This document shows positions 45,938-54,524 of a stretch of DNA of 56,988 nt, piece by piece. Below the pieces are notes generated by a model, which saw only the letters and a program-made list of their open reading frames with translations, searched no databases and was not told the DNA's origin. Position numbers and translations under genes: made by a program. Source of the stretch: Spirochaetota bacterium (GTDB lineage Bacteria > Spirochaetota > UBA4802 > JAFGJZ01); the NCBI GenBank assembly GCA_016928815.1, contig JAFGJZ010000011.1, positions 1 to 56,988 on the forward strand. The letters run 5' to 3'. Position 1 is the first letter of the stretch, and the number at the start of each line of letters is the position of its first letter.

Positions 45938-46444
45938 TTAATCATCGTTCTTTGAATATTCCGACATAATACATTTAACCTCACCTGTTTTTACGTTCAT
46001 CTGTATTTTCCTGGAATAATTCCTCCCGACGTTTCTTTCGACCACAGGTATATCTTCCATTTCAAGAATCGCGTTTGCCAGTCTGATATTGTTCTCAGGT
46101 ATCATTACCGGAGTATTTTTTTCCTTGAGTACATGACCTCCTCCGAAAATCTTTGCAATCAGATTATTCCGGTCCGCACCTTTCCTTATCATCTCCGCTA
46201 TCAGTTCCAGTATCGCATCAGAACCGTATCTTGCGGTTTCATGACGGGGATTTTTATCTGTTGCACCTCCGGGAAACATGAAATGATTCATTCCGGAAAG
46301 TCCTGCTGTCGAATCATGGAGAACAACCGCAATACATGAACCCAGAAGAGTTTCAACATAGACATCCTCATCAGATGCAAAAACTTCACCTGCATAAATT
46401 ATTTTAACAGGTTTATCCGCCGAGTTTCTGGTAATTGAAATCAT
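45938..46444 (-). CDS. cheD: Chemoreceptor glutamine deamidase CheD (canonical copy)
   Basis: CheD hydrolyses specific receptor glutamines. The 168-residue protein has the catalytic Cys37 in TLLGSCIAVVL and His54 in SGMNHFMFPGG, followed by RYGSDAILELI and IFGGGHVL, all typical. NVGRNYSRKIQMNVKTGEV is the usual C-terminal strand pair. The start overlaps the cheR stop by one base (TAATG). No CheC or CheX partner is encoded in the window. A second, altered CheD copy lies on the other side of cheR. Confidence 0.95.
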   Translation of the reverse strand: MISITRNSADKPVKIIYAGEVFASDEDVYVETLLGSCIAVVLHDSTAGLSGMNHFMFPGGATDKNPRHETARYGSDAILELIAEMIRKGADRNNLIAKIFGGGHVLKEKNTPVMIPENNIRLANAILEMEDIPVVERNVGRNYSRKIQMNVKTGEVKCIMSEYSKNDD

Positions 46445-47268
46445 TATATTACCTTCCTGTATATTGATCTACCTACAAGTTTGAACATATTGGACATATC
46501 ATTTAAAGATTCGGAATGTCCAATGAATAAATAACTGTTTTCATGCATCAGATTATATATGTTGGTAAATAGTTTTTTCTGTGATGCTTTATCAAAATAA
46601 ATAATTACGTTTCTGCAGAAAATTATGTCAAAAGGACCTTTCATAGGAAATCTGTCATTCAGCAGATTTAGTTTTCTGAATCTGATGTTTGCTTTCAGAT
46701 ATTCAGCTACTGTAAAGTAGTCGGAATCAGGCTCGTTTCTGCTGAAAAATTTATTTACAATCTTATCCTCCAGAAAAGAAATACTTTCAAAAGGATATGT
46801 ACCTTTCTCGGCTTTTTGAAGCACATCTGTATCAATATCAGTTGCAAGAATTTTCAGGTCATTGATTTCATTTTTTTCAAAAAAAGAATTACAGGTTATT
46901 GCAATGGAATACGGCTCTTCACCTGTCGAGCATCCGGCACTCCATATACGTATTTTTTTCTTTTTCTGTTTTCGGTAATCTTCAAAAAGTGATTCCGTCA
47001 TAAATTCAAAATGATGCTTTTCCCTGAAAAATTCCGTCTTATTTGTAGTGATGCAGTTTACAAAATTTTCAATTTCATCGTAATAGTTTTCATCAAGAAA
47101 ATTTCTGTAATCTGTATACGTAGCAATATTAAGACTTCTCATTCTGCGCATCAGTCTTGCCTGTACAAGAGAAAACTTTGTCTCAGGAATCTGTATACCG
47201 CTCTCACGGGTAATAACCTCCTGAAAGAACATAAAATCATTTTTATTTAAAACCGTATTAAAAATCAT
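46444..47268 (-). CDS. cheR: Chemotaxis protein methyltransferase CheR
   Basis: CheR methylates receptor glutamates with S-adenosylmethionine. The 274-residue protein has the N-terminal helical domain (TKFSLVQARLMRRMRSLNI), TNKTEFFRE, the SAM site IRIWSAGCSTGEEPYSIA, ILATDIDTDVL and IIFCRNVIIYFD. The segment between FFSRNEP and NIRFRKLNLL is the beta-subdomain that in other CheR proteins can bind a receptor C-terminal pentapeptide. Both MCPs here carry a matching tail. The gene overlaps the degenerate cheD by 11 bases and cheD by one. Confidence 0.97.
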   Translation of the reverse strand: MIFNTVLNKNDFMFFQEVITRESGIQIPETKFSLVQARLMRRMRSLNIATYTDYRNFLDENYYDEIENFVNCITTNKTEFFREKHHFEFMTESLFEDYRKQKKKKIRIWSAGCSTGEEPYSIAITCNSFFEKNEINDLKILATDIDTDVLQKAEKGTYPFESISFLEDKIVNKFFSRNEPDSDYFTVAEYLKANIRFRKLNLLNDRFPMKGPFDIIFCRNVIIYFDKASQKKLFTNIYNLMHENSYLFIGHSESLNDMSNMFKLVGRSIYRKVI

Positions 47269-47863
47269 TTACCGTATCCCTTTCAAAAAGTGTAAAATTC
47301 CCCGAACCTGTATTCATGAAAACATCATCAATAAATTCCTTTTCCATTTTCAGAAACTCCGATGATTCATTATTATTTCTAAGAATTTTTTTATAAACAC
47401 GGCCGGTTGCTGGAGAAAAATAAATTTTTCTCCGGTGCGACCCCCCGAGATCGGATGAAAGAACCGGAATCCGCTCTGACGTAAAATATTCTTTAATGAA
47501 TCTGATCTGACTTTCACTTAATTCGTCTGCTGATCTTCCGTTATTCGAATAGGCAGCTCCGAAAATTTTTGCCGTCAGGTTTTTCCTGTCACCTCCTGCT
47601 TTGACTATCTCCGCAAGAAGAAGTTCAATCTGTGTAATACCGTAACCTGCAAGTACTGATGTTATTATATTCTCAGTACCGAATGTTCCCGGTACGATAA
47701 CAAAACACATTCCTCCGAATTTCAATTTTGTTTCATAAAGACATACCAGCATGCAGACGCCTGTTACTGATATTATGAAACAGTCCTCTTTTGTCGCAAA
47801 ATACTCACCCGGATAAAGCAGATATGCATTCCTGCCGCTGTTTTTGTCTCTGTACTTAATCAT
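47258..47863 (-). CDS. CheD paralogue lacking the catalytic histidine
   Basis: A 201-residue protein with the CheD fold throughout (YPGEYFATKEDC, VTGVCMLVCL, ELLLAEIVKAGGDRKNLTAK, DLGGSHRRKIYFSPATGRV). Residue numbering coincides with the neighbouring CheD: Cys37 is kept (TGVC), but the catalytic His54 is Phe54 (GGMCFVIVPG), and the asparagine before it is a cysteine. About 35 extra residues extend the C-terminus. The frame is intact over its whole length and overlaps cheR, so it is a maintained gene rather than a decaying copy. It may bind receptors or regulators without deamidating them. It starts one base after the cheY stop. Confidence 0.85.
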   Translation of the reverse strand: MIKYRDKNSGRNAYLLYPGEYFATKEDCFIISVTGVCMLVCLYETKLKFGGMCFVIVPGTFGTENIITSVLAGYGITQIELLLAEIVKAGGDRKNLTAKIFGAAYSNNGRSADELSESQIRFIKEYFTSERIPVLSSDLGGSHRRKIYFSPATGRVYKKILRNNNESSEFLKMEKEFIDDVFMNTGSGNFTLFERDTVNDF

Positions 47864-47864
47864 T

Positions 47865-48236
47865 TTAAACCATCAGTTTTTCAACAACACTTTTCAGATT
47901 ATCCGGTTTAAACGGTTTAATCATCCATCCGGCAGCGCCTGCTGTTTTTCCTTCTTTAATTTTATCTTCTTCAGATTCAGTCGTCAGCATCAGAACAGGA
48001 GTAAATTTATCATTTTTTTTGAATTCTTTAACGAAGGATATTCCATCCATAACCGGCATATTTACATCCACAATACAAAGTGATACATCATTTCCTTCAC
48101 TTCGAATGGCACTGATTTTTTCAAGTGCATCCGCTCCATTCTCAGCCTGCTTTATCTCACAACCGAGATCCTTTACTGTGAATGCCACGCTTGTTCTAAT
48201 TGTAGGTGAATCATCAATAACCATGATATAATTCAT
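47865..48236 (-). CDS. cheY: Chemotaxis response regulator CheY
   Basis: A 123-residue stand-alone receiver: IMVIDDSPTIR acidic pocket, phosphoacceptor Asp57 in CIVDVNMPVMDG, Thr in MLTTESEE, Lys107 in WMIKPFKPD. As the only single-domain receiver of the block, it is the natural target of CheA; GWMIKPF is typical of chemotaxis CheY proteins. Whether it acts on a flagellar switch or another machine cannot be told, because no flagellar gene is in the window. AGGAGG precedes the ATG. The 81-base gap to the HD-GYP gene upstream shows no convincing terminator. Confidence 0.93.
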   Translation of the reverse strand: MNYIMVIDDSPTIRTSVAFTVKDLGCEIKQAENGADALEKISAIRSEGNDVSLCIVDVNMPVMDGISFVKEFKKNDKFTPVLMLTTESEEDKIKEGKTAGAAGWMIKPFKPDNLKSVVEKLMV

Positions 48237-48317
48237 AGCTCCTCCTAAAATATATTTTCAAAATAACTGCAGCCGTTTACAGCCGCATGTTATCATGATA
48301 CGCGATTAAAACTGAAC

Positions 48318-49397
48318 CTACCGTACAGAACTGATCAGACTGTAATTTTTTTCAAAATCAAGTTCTGAAAAAGCTTCAACTATATCCGGATCAAAGCGTT
48401 TTCCGCTTTCTTCAAATATTATATCTCTGCTGACCTCATGGCTGAAAGCCTCCTTATATGAGCGCCTGGAGCGCAGAGCGTCATAAACATCCGCAACAGC
48501 CATAATTCTGGCTTCAATCGGAATTTCATACCCGGCCAGCCCTGTCGGATATCCTTTACCGTCCCATCTTTCATGATGATACCATGCAATTTTTATCCCC
48601 ATATTTATAAATGAATTCTGGGGATATTCATCATGAACTTTGCTCAATGTCTCCATCCCGTATATTGTGTGTTGTTTCATAATTTCAAACTCATCATAAG
48701 TCAGTTTCCCGGCCTTCCGGAGAATCATGTCCGATATGGCAATTTTTCCGACATCATGCAGCGGACTTGAAACATAAATGGTACTGACAAAGGTATCATC
48801 AATAATTTTAGAATACTTGCCGCTTTTACCAAGCTGTTCCGCAAGCAGTCTGCAGAAAGTTCTTGTTCTTTCTATATGCTGTCCGGTTTCATCATCACGC
48901 GCTTCTGCAAGTTTCACAATTGCAATGATAGTGGAAATCTGGGCTGCCGCAATTTCTTCAAGCTGTTCATCAATCGTCTTTTTAAGATCAATATTTGATA
49001 TTTCAAGTTTTGCCTGCAGTTTTCTAATTTGAATATGAGTCTGTATTCTTGCATTCAATTCATCAATATGAAACGGTTTTGTAATATAATCCAGTCCTCC
49101 AGCATTAAACGCCCTGACCTTATCGAAAGCCTCTGAAAGCGCACTGATAAATACAACAGGAATCTGTCTCGTTATCTCGTCTTTTTTAATCAGCCTGCAC
49201 AGGTCATAACCGTCCATTTGCGGCATATTTATATCAAGCAGTATGAGATCAGGCATTAAATCAGCTGCCTCACTTGCAGCCGTTACCGGATTTGAAAAAG
49301 CAGCCACCTCATAAATACTTGAATCCAGTATGTCAGTAAGTAATTGAAGATTTTCGTAAATATCATCAACAACCATTATTTTATATCTGTTTCCCAT
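48318..49397 (-). CDS. Response regulator with HD-GYP cyclic-di-GMP phosphodiesterase domain
   Basis: About 359 residues from ATG 49397, which follows CGGAG by five bases (a longer frame to 49433 lacks a site). The receiver (1-125) has IMVVDDIYEN, phosphoacceptor Asp in LILLDINMPQMDG and Lys in YITKPFH. A coiled linker leads to HD-GYP (about 160-345) with the intact metal residues HDVGK, the HHERWDGKGYP signature and MAVADVYDAL. It is predicted to degrade cyclic-di-GMP under phosphorylation control. It heads the minus-strand chemosensory series, 81 bases before cheY. Confidence 0.93.
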   Translation of the reverse strand: MGNRYKIMVVDDIYENLQLLTDILDSSIYEVAAFSNPVTAASEAADLMPDLILLDINMPQMDGYDLCRLIKKDEITRQIPVVFISALSEAFDKVRAFNAGGLDYITKPFHIDELNARIQTHIQIRKLQAKLEISNIDLKKTIDEQLEEIAAAQISTIIAIVKLAEARDDETGQHIERTRTFCRLLAEQLGKSGKYSKIIDDTFVSTIYVSSPLHDVGKIAISDMILRKAGKLTYDEFEIMKQHTIYGMETLSKVHDEYPQNSFINMGIKIAWYHHERWDGKGYPTGLAGYEIPIEARIMAVADVYDALRSRRSYKEAFSHEVSRDIIFEESGKRFDPDIVEAFSELDFEKNYSLISSVR

Positions 49398-49437
49398 TAT
49401 ACTCCGTATTTGCCTGATATTATATAAACGCAATCAT

Positions 49438-49466
49438 AACATACATCCGATTCGGCATACAGTCAA
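49438..49466 (-). promoter_or_regulatory. Putative promoter upstream of the HD-GYP gene and chemosensory block
   Basis: On the minus strand TTGACT (49461-49466) is followed after 17 bases by TATGTT (49438-49443), about 40 bases before the start codon. It is a plausible sigma-70 promoter for the leftward signalling genes. The rest of 49467-49680 contains the divergent leader of the NUDIX gene and no other feature I can support. Confidence 0.45.
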
Positions 49467-49681
49467 TTGCCGCTCAATATGAATTAGTATTAATAAATAC
49501 ATATGCCCCATTCTGGCATTAAACATTAGGTGTAACTAATAAAAAGTATTAATAGACATGGAGAAAATCCCCTGTTTCCATGGAGTTTTCCGCTATATGC
49601 ATTATTTAAATAACCGGCAGGATTTATAAATTATTCTTGTAGAATATGCATGATAGTAAATAATTAATCAGGAGGACGCTA

Positions 49682-50227
49682 ATGGAAAAATGGCAGAAAA
49701 AAAACAGAACTGAAATACTCGGGAAAAAAATTTTTTCCATATACGATTATGAATGTTACCATCCCGGAATGAAAAAAACCCATACATTCAGTGTAATTGA
49801 AACATCCGACTGGGTAAATGTAATTGCTGAAACTGATGACGGCAGGGTTCTTTTTATCCGCCAGCACCGTCTAGGCACTGATGAAATTACGCTTGAAATA
49901 CCTGCAGGTCTTATCGAACCGGGTGAATCCCCCGAGACAGCGGCCGCCCGTGAACTCCTTGAAGAAACCGGATATGAGGCTGAAAAGATCAGTTTCATGA
50001 AAAAACTTGCGGTAAATCCCGCGATCATGAATAATTACGTTTATTTCTATCATGCGTCAGGGTGCAGAAAAGTCAGAACCCAGAATCTTGACGAATCCGA
50101 AGATATTGAATTTTTTCTGATTGATAAAAGCCGCATCCGGGGAATGATTCAGAATAATGAAATTAATCATCAGGTGATATGTTCCGCCCTTTTATTCTAT
50201 CTCGGAGGGTATGATGCTGCTGATTAA
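49682..50227 (+). CDS. NUDIX hydrolase, ADP-ribose pyrophosphatase type
   Basis: A 181-residue protein with a perfect NUDIX box: Gly76, Glu82, then R90-E91-L-L-E94-E95-T-G97 (GX5EX7REUXEEXGU). The preceding strand EITLEIPAGLIEPGE is that of ADP-ribose and nucleoside-diphosphate-sugar pyrophosphatases. It hydrolyses a nucleotide-linked substrate to two phosphorylated products and is probably a housekeeping or NAD-turnover enzyme. AGGAGG is 6-7 bases upstream. Its 3' end overlaps the start of a small exported protein. Confidence 0.9.
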   Translation: MEKWQKKNRTEILGKKIFSIYDYECYHPGMKKTHTFSVIETSDWVNVIAETDDGRVLFIRQHRLGTDEITLEIPAGLIEPGESPETAAARELLEETGYEAEKISFMKKLAVNPAIMNNYVYFYHASGCRKVRTQNLDESEDIEFFLIDKSRIRGMIQNNEINHQVICSALLFYLGGYDAAD

Positions 50228-50651
50228 AATTTTTTTTACTTTACTCATGTCAGTCACGACGGCTGAATATGATTTTCATCTTTCACTTGAATACTTTGAA
50301 GCCCCGGTTTTTCATTGCGAAAGAAGTGTGAAAATTTTCAGAAAAGGGGAAAAAATAACCATCAAATCTGAAAATTACAGCGGACGGGATTTTGAAAAAG
50401 ATTTTGAAACCGATGACTACATTGCACTGATTGACAGTCTGAACAAAGCAGGAATATGGAGCGTAAAATCTGATACCGGAGGAGACAGGATAAAAAACAA
50501 CTATTATTTCCTTACTATAAAAACCCCTACTAAAATAAATCTCATTCGGTATGAAACGCATTCTTCTTTAAATAACGGCACCTCTCCTATGCCGTTAATA
50601 ATACGCACAATTGAGAATTACGTCTACCTGTATAATCCTGATAACATTTAA
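50214..50651 (+). CDS. Small exported protein of unknown function
   Basis: About 145 residues with an N-terminal signal sequence (LLIKIFFTLLMSVTTA) and a likely cleavage after TTA. ATG 50214 is favoured over ATG 50211 because CGGAGGG (50203-50209) would be too close to the first. The mature part is rich in strands (FHLSLEYFEAPVF, RKGEKITIKSENYSG, YYFLTIKTPTKINLIRYE) and contains one cysteine. No family is recognised. It overlaps the NUDIX gene by 14 bases and so is translationally coupled to it, although the two products would be in different compartments. Confidence 0.7.
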   Translation: MLLIKIFFTLLMSVTTAEYDFHLSLEYFEAPVFHCERSVKIFRKGEKITIKSENYSGRDFEKDFETDDYIALIDSLNKAGIWSVKSDTGGDRIKNNYYFLTIKTPTKINLIRYETHSSLNNGTSPMPLIIRTIENYVYLYNPDNI

Positions 50652-50691
50652 AAAACCCTGCATAAAATATATTTCAGATTCCGTCTGTTGA

Positions 50692-50727
50692 AAACTTACG
50701 GACATTTACAGTCATGACCGTAAGTTT
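50692..50727. terminator. Hairpin terminator between the exported protein and tpx
   Basis: AAACTTACGG (50692-50701) pairs perfectly with CCGTAAGTTT (50718-50727) over a 16-base loop, with A/T-rich runs on both sides, in the gap between two convergent genes. It probably works in both directions. Confidence 0.65.
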
Positions 50728-50758
50728 ATTTTATTACAGCCTCATAAGACTCATGCAA

Positions 50759-51256
50759 TTATAAATTCCGGATCACATCATCATAATCAGGTTCCTGTGA
50801 AATTTCAGGTACAAGCTGTGTGTATGTTACTTTCGAATTTTCATCTATAATGACAACCGAACGGGCAAGAAGTCCTTTCAGTGCACCGTCAATAATCGTC
50901 ACACCGTATTTTTCACCGAAATCCCTGTTTCTCATCACGGAAAGAGATATTACTTTGTCTATTCCTTCAGCACCGCAGAAACGTGCATGCGCAAAAGGCA
51001 GGTCATGAGATACGCATAAAACAACCGTGTTTTTCAGTTCAGATGCCCTTTTATTAAATGTCCTTACAGACATTGCGCATGTACCTGTATCAACACTGGG
51101 AAAAATATTAAGAATTATTTTTTTTCCTTTAAAATCCGCAAGAGATACATCCGAAAGATCCGTTTTTGTAAGTAAAAAATCAGGTGCAGCTGAACCCTTT
51201 TCAGGAAGATTACCCGATGTATTTACTGTATTTCCTTTTAAAGTAACTTTTGCCAT
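50759..51256 (-). CDS. tpx: Thiol peroxidase (atypical 2-Cys peroxiredoxin)
   Basis: A 165-residue antioxidant enzyme reducing hydroperoxides with thioredoxin. Family blocks are GSAAPDFLLTKTDLSDV, then NIFPSVDTGTCAMSVRTFNK with the peroxidatic Cys60, and PFAHARFCGAEGI with the resolving Cys94. These two positions are those of Tpx rather than AhpC or BCP. The usual opening MAKVTLKGN is kept. Cytosolic and apparently monocistronic. It indicates exposure to oxidants even if the organism is mainly anaerobic. Confidence 0.96.
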   Translation of the reverse strand: MAKVTLKGNTVNTSGNLPEKGSAAPDFLLTKTDLSDVSLADFKGKKIILNIFPSVDTGTCAMSVRTFNKRASELKNTVVLCVSHDLPFAHARFCGAEGIDKVISLSVMRNRDFGEKYGVTIIDGALKGLLARSVVIIDENSKVTYTQLVPEISQEPDYDDVIRNL

Positions 51257-51369
51257 GTTAATCTCCAGTTATAATTTTAATCAGGGTTTATCATGCCCCA
51301 TGACTAAAGATTATCACAAATGAACGGCATTTCAAATAAAACAAAAAGAAAAATCAAATATTTCAGATT

Positions 51370-51705
51370 TCACTGCCCGAGAAAACGGTTCATCTGCATT
51401 CCTGAAATAACTCCGCATATTACGGCAGTACACCATATCGCTCTGTGCATTACAGGAGCCTGAGTCCAGATGAATTTAATTCCGATTCTCTGACCTTTAT
51501 AGTCATTTCTCGTAAAATTTCCTCCGGGAAAAAGAATCAGAGAAATTCCCAGAAACAGCATTATAATTCCTGTTACAACCAGTTTCGGGCTGTAAGTCTG
51601 ATTATTTATTATTGAATAAAAATTATAAACGGCAAAAACAATAAAAATCAGTACCGCCCAAATACCTGATGCCCTTCCATATCTCATATTTCCGAAAAAA
51701 TCCAT
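51370..51705 (-). CDS. Three-span membrane protein of unknown function
   Basis: A 111-residue protein with hydrophobic stretches at about 14-33 (SGIWAVLIFIVFAVYNFYSI), 42-60 (LVVTGIIMLFLGISLILFP) and 87-105 (MHRAIWCTAVICGVISGM). No motif is recognised. The 68-base gap to the MFS gene upstream on the same strand makes co-transcription possible. Intact frame, hydrophobic pattern and codon use like its neighbours argue for a real gene. Confidence 0.7.
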   Translation of the reverse strand: MDFFGNMRYGRASGIWAVLIFIVFAVYNFYSIINNQTYSPKLVVTGIIMLFLGISLILFPGGNFTRNDYKGQRIGIKFIWTQAPVMHRAIWCTAVICGVISGMQMNRFLGQ

Positions 51706-51773
51706 ATTATCACCTTTAAAAAAATATTTATTAAACTTTCACTCAGACTCAGTCATAAAAATCCTTATCAGTA

Positions 51774-53021
51774 TCAACCTCTGTCTGAAATTTCTTTTAC
51801 AGAAGATAACCGGCTGTCAGGTCTGACAGAGAACATCATCAGTATTAATGCAGCCGCAGTACCAACTGCAGGCACAAGCCAGAAATAACCGTACTGTACA
51901 GTTTTACCGCCTGAAGTACTGAAATCCATTGAAAATCCCGCCAGTAAATTCCCCAGAGAACTGGCGACCCCCGTCCACAACATTGCAATAATCTGATGAA
52001 CACTGCTTCTGACCTCATCGCCGATCATTGAATCAATCATCATGGTGACTGTGGTATACAGAAATGCGACTACAAATCCGTGCAGCAGAATAATAAACGG
52101 CAGTCCCAAAAGCGGAACTCCTGCAGCAAAAAGAAAATATCTGAGCATCTGCGCGGCAAGCCCGAGCAGAACTGTATTTTTATATCCGATTTTTTTAACA
52201 ATTTTCTCAAGAAAAAAAAGTGCGCAAATTTCAGTAATCTGCCCTAGTGTCATGAGCGGACTGATATCAGATTCCAGATAGCCCCGGGATTTTAGATACG
52301 GACCGACTCCGAAATAATAAAAAACATCAACCAGACCGGCCAGGAGAAAAACAATCAGAATATTACGTATTCTTGAATCATGCAGCCAGGCAAGAGACAA
52401 TTTCCCGCTTTTAATGTTAACATTTTCAGCAGATCTCGCATCCGCTTCCGGTGAAGGAATGAAGAACACAAGAATGATAACAAGAAGTGAAAAAAAAGCG
52501 GCAAAATAAAAAGAATGAGAGAGATAATTAACATCATTATTATGAAGCAGACGCAGGTAAACAAAACCGAATCCCCAGCCGCTGGCAATCCATCCGATGG
52601 TTCCTCCGAGACGTATAAGACCGAACCGCTTCCGCTGATCACCGAGTGAAGCGAAAATAAAACCGTTTATAAGACCGTTCGTAGGACCCAGTGAAAATGT
52701 ATATAAAAGATTTATTGCAAGAACAAGTATAAAACTGTGCTGAAAAGTGAATATAACCGCAAAAAGTGCTGCCATTGAATGAAGAATTATAATCATGTTT
52801 CTGTTATCCAGTTTTGTCTTGCCTGTAATTCCCGTAATAATAAGCGTTGCAAAAATAGAAGCGATTACAGAAATACCCAGAATCATTCCGGTCTGACTGC
52901 CTGAAAATTTCAGATAGTCCTTCAGATAAACGCTGAAGACGGGAAGAAAACATCCAATAAGTCCCGTCTGGGCAAAGCTTACAAAAAAAAGAAGAATCAT
53001 TAAATACTTCGGCTTTTTCAC
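51774..53021 (-). CDS. MFS transporter (nucleoside:H+ symporter-like), copy 1
   Basis: About 415 residues with 12 predicted membrane helices. GTG 53021 is chosen: AAGGAG lies 6 bases upstream, and the resulting start VKKPKYLMILLFFVSF aligns with the paralogue MKKSGNLMVLLFFVSF; the frame itself extends to TTG 53036. The loop RLGGTIGWIASGW resembles the G-T-I-G-W/F motif of NupG-type and sugar MFS carriers. Substrates of this group are nucleosides or sugars; the exact one cannot be read. About 60% identical by eye to the second copy, so a tandem duplication. Confidence 0.88.
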   Translation of the reverse strand: MKKPKYLMILLFFVSFAQTGLIGCFLPVFSVYLKDYLKFSGSQTGMILGISVIASIFATLIITGITGKTKLDNRNMIIILHSMAALFAVIFTFQHSFILVLAINLLYTFSLGPTNGLINGFIFASLGDQRKRFGLIRLGGTIGWIASGWGFGFVYLRLLHNNDVNYLSHSFYFAAFFSLLVIILVFFIPSPEADARSAENVNIKSGKLSLAWLHDSRIRNILIVFLLAGLVDVFYYFGVGPYLKSRGYLESDISPLMTLGQITEICALFFLEKIVKKIGYKNTVLLGLAAQMLRYFLFAAGVPLLGLPFIILLHGFVVAFLYTTVTMMIDSMIGDEVRSSVHQIIAMLWTGVASSLGNLLAGFSMDFSTSGGKTVQYGYFWLVPAVGTAAALILMMFSVRPDSRLSSVKEISDRG

Positions 53022-53089
53022 AAAATACTCCTTCAACTGAATATGGAATAATTATCAGAATAAAAACATGCACTGAACATTCCAGAGAA

Positions 53090-53120
53090 ATTCTATCAGT
53101 ACAGATACCTGCAGCGTCAA
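53090..53120 (-). promoter_or_regulatory. Putative promoter of MFS copy 1
   Basis: On the minus strand TTGACG (53115-53120) and an extended -10, TGATAGAAT with core TAGAAT (53090-53095), lie 19 bases apart, about 70 bases before the start codon. The TG extension may compensate for the long spacer. Nothing else is seen in 53037-53243. Confidence 0.35.
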
Positions 53121-53243
53121 GTCAGTTTTAAAATTTCTTTTTAAAGCAAAGATTTAATATGTCCGAATTGTCAAAATTTCATTTTAAAATTATGATTTAA
53201 TATGTAAGAAGTACTTATACTCGGCAATGACATTTTCATCTGC

Positions 53244-54524
53244 TCAGTATTTTTCACGGATGGTTAAACCTAAATCAGCATCTACTGAGGATGCACAGGC
53301 AATACTGGAAAGAACCTTTTCGCGCTTCACAAGAATCAGCATCAGAAAAATAACGGCTCCTGTAACACCAGCAGGTATTATCCAGAAAAACGTGTAGTTA
53401 ACGTCTTTACCGTCAGCCGTAAAAAGATCCATTGAAAATCCTGCAATAATATTCCCCGTAAAACTTGCAAGCCCGATCCAAAGCATTGAAATTATCTGAT
53501 GTACTGAATTTCTTATTTTATCATCCACCAGCGCATCAATCATCATTGTAGAAGTCATGTATAGAAAAGCAATAACAGGACCGTGAAAAAGAACTATTAA
53601 AGGAAGTGCATGGAAAGGAAGACCGACGGAAAACAGTACATAGCGCATTACCTGCATTAAAAGACCTGCCAGAATAGTCCGTTTATATCCGATTTTTTTT
53701 ATTATCCTCTCAAGAAAAAAAAGAGCTATTATTTCTGTAACCTGTCCTAATGCCAGAAGCGGGCTAATGTCGGCTTCTGCATATCCCCGGTGCTTAAGAT
53801 ACGGTCCTGCTCCGAAATAATAAAACACATCAATCATGCCGGCCAGCAGAAATACTATCAGTACGCTGCGCACCTTTGCATCAGCAAGCCATGACAGCGA
53901 CAGCTTCCCGGGTTTATCCGATAATTCCCGCCGCGTAATGATCTCCGACTCGGGTTTCGGAACCAGTCCGACAAGAATAATGACCAGCACCGAGAAAAAT
54001 GCCGCAAAATAATACGCATGCGACAGATAGTCCGTATTTCCGGCATGCATGAGCCGCATGTAAAAAAAACCGAAAAACCATCCGCTCGTAATCCAACCGG
54101 CAGTACCGCCGAGCCTGACCCGACCGTAACTTTTCCGTTTGTCGCCGAGAGAGGAAAAAATGAGACCGTTAATCAGTCCTATGGTAGGACCTATTGCGAA
54201 ATTGTACATGAAGTAAACAATCAAAACCGGAACAAATGTATTCTGGGAACTGAAAACCAGTGCTGTTACCGCCGCCATTGAGTGGAGAATGATAAGCATT
54301 CTGCGGTTACCAACACCCGTCCGTGCAGTAATACCTGCAATCAGCAGTGTTGATATAATGGAAGCAAGTACGGATATCCCCATCACCAGACCGGTTTCCC
54401 GTCCTGAAAAATTGAGATAGTCTTTCAGATACATGCTGAAAATCGGATTAAAACATCCGAAAATTGCAGTTTGTGAAAAACTGACAAAGAAGAGAAGAAC
54501 CATGAGATTACCGGACTTTTTCAT
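53244..54524 (-). CDS. MFS transporter (nucleoside:H+ symporter-like), copy 2
   Basis: A 426-residue, 12-helix transporter, paralogous to the next MFS gene. Shared blocks include YLKDYL-FSG, RLGGTAGWITSGW, VFLLAGMIDVFYYFGAGPYL and SVHQIISMLWIGLAS. The C-terminal 20 residues differ completely. The ATG follows the TGA of the DUF4954-type gene without a spacer (TGAATG), so translation is coupled, and a ribosome site AAGGG lies inside the upstream gene. This suggests a shared substrate pathway with that protein, for example uptake of a sugar or nucleoside, but no direct evidence for this exists. Confidence 0.88.
   Translation of the reverse strand: MKKSGNLMVLLFFVSFSQTAIFGCFNPIFSMYLKDYLNFSGRETGLVMGISVLASIISTLLIAGITARTGVGNRRMLIILHSMAAVTALVFSSQNTFVPVLIVYFMYNFAIGPTIGLINGLIFSSLGDKRKSYGRVRLGGTAGWITSGWFFGFFYMRLMHAGNTDYLSHAYYFAAFFSVLVIILVGLVPKPESEIITRRELSDKPGKLSLSWLADAKVRSVLIVFLLAGMIDVFYYFGAGPYLKHRGYAEADISPLLALGQVTEIIALFFLERIIKKIGYKRTILAGLLMQVMRYVLFSVGLPFHALPLIVLFHGPVIAFLYMTSTMMIDALVDDKIRNSVHQIISMLWIGLASFTGNIIAGFSMDLFTADGKDVNYTFFWIIPAGVTGAVIFLMLILVKREKVLSSIACASSVDADLGLTIREKY

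Noticed and set aside
47258..47863. Second cheD as a pseudogene
   Set aside because: The frame is full length with a C-terminal extension, conserved fold blocks and overlap with cheR; only the catalytic residue differs.
48246..48317. Repeated CAGCCG in the gap between the HD-GYP gene and cheY as a terminator
   Set aside because: The copies are direct, not inverted, so no hairpin forms; the two genes may be co-transcribed.
49558..49582. ATGGA...TCCAT inverted repeat upstream of the NUDIX gene
   Set aside because: Five-bp arms with a long loop and no T-run; expected by chance in this AT-rich stretch.
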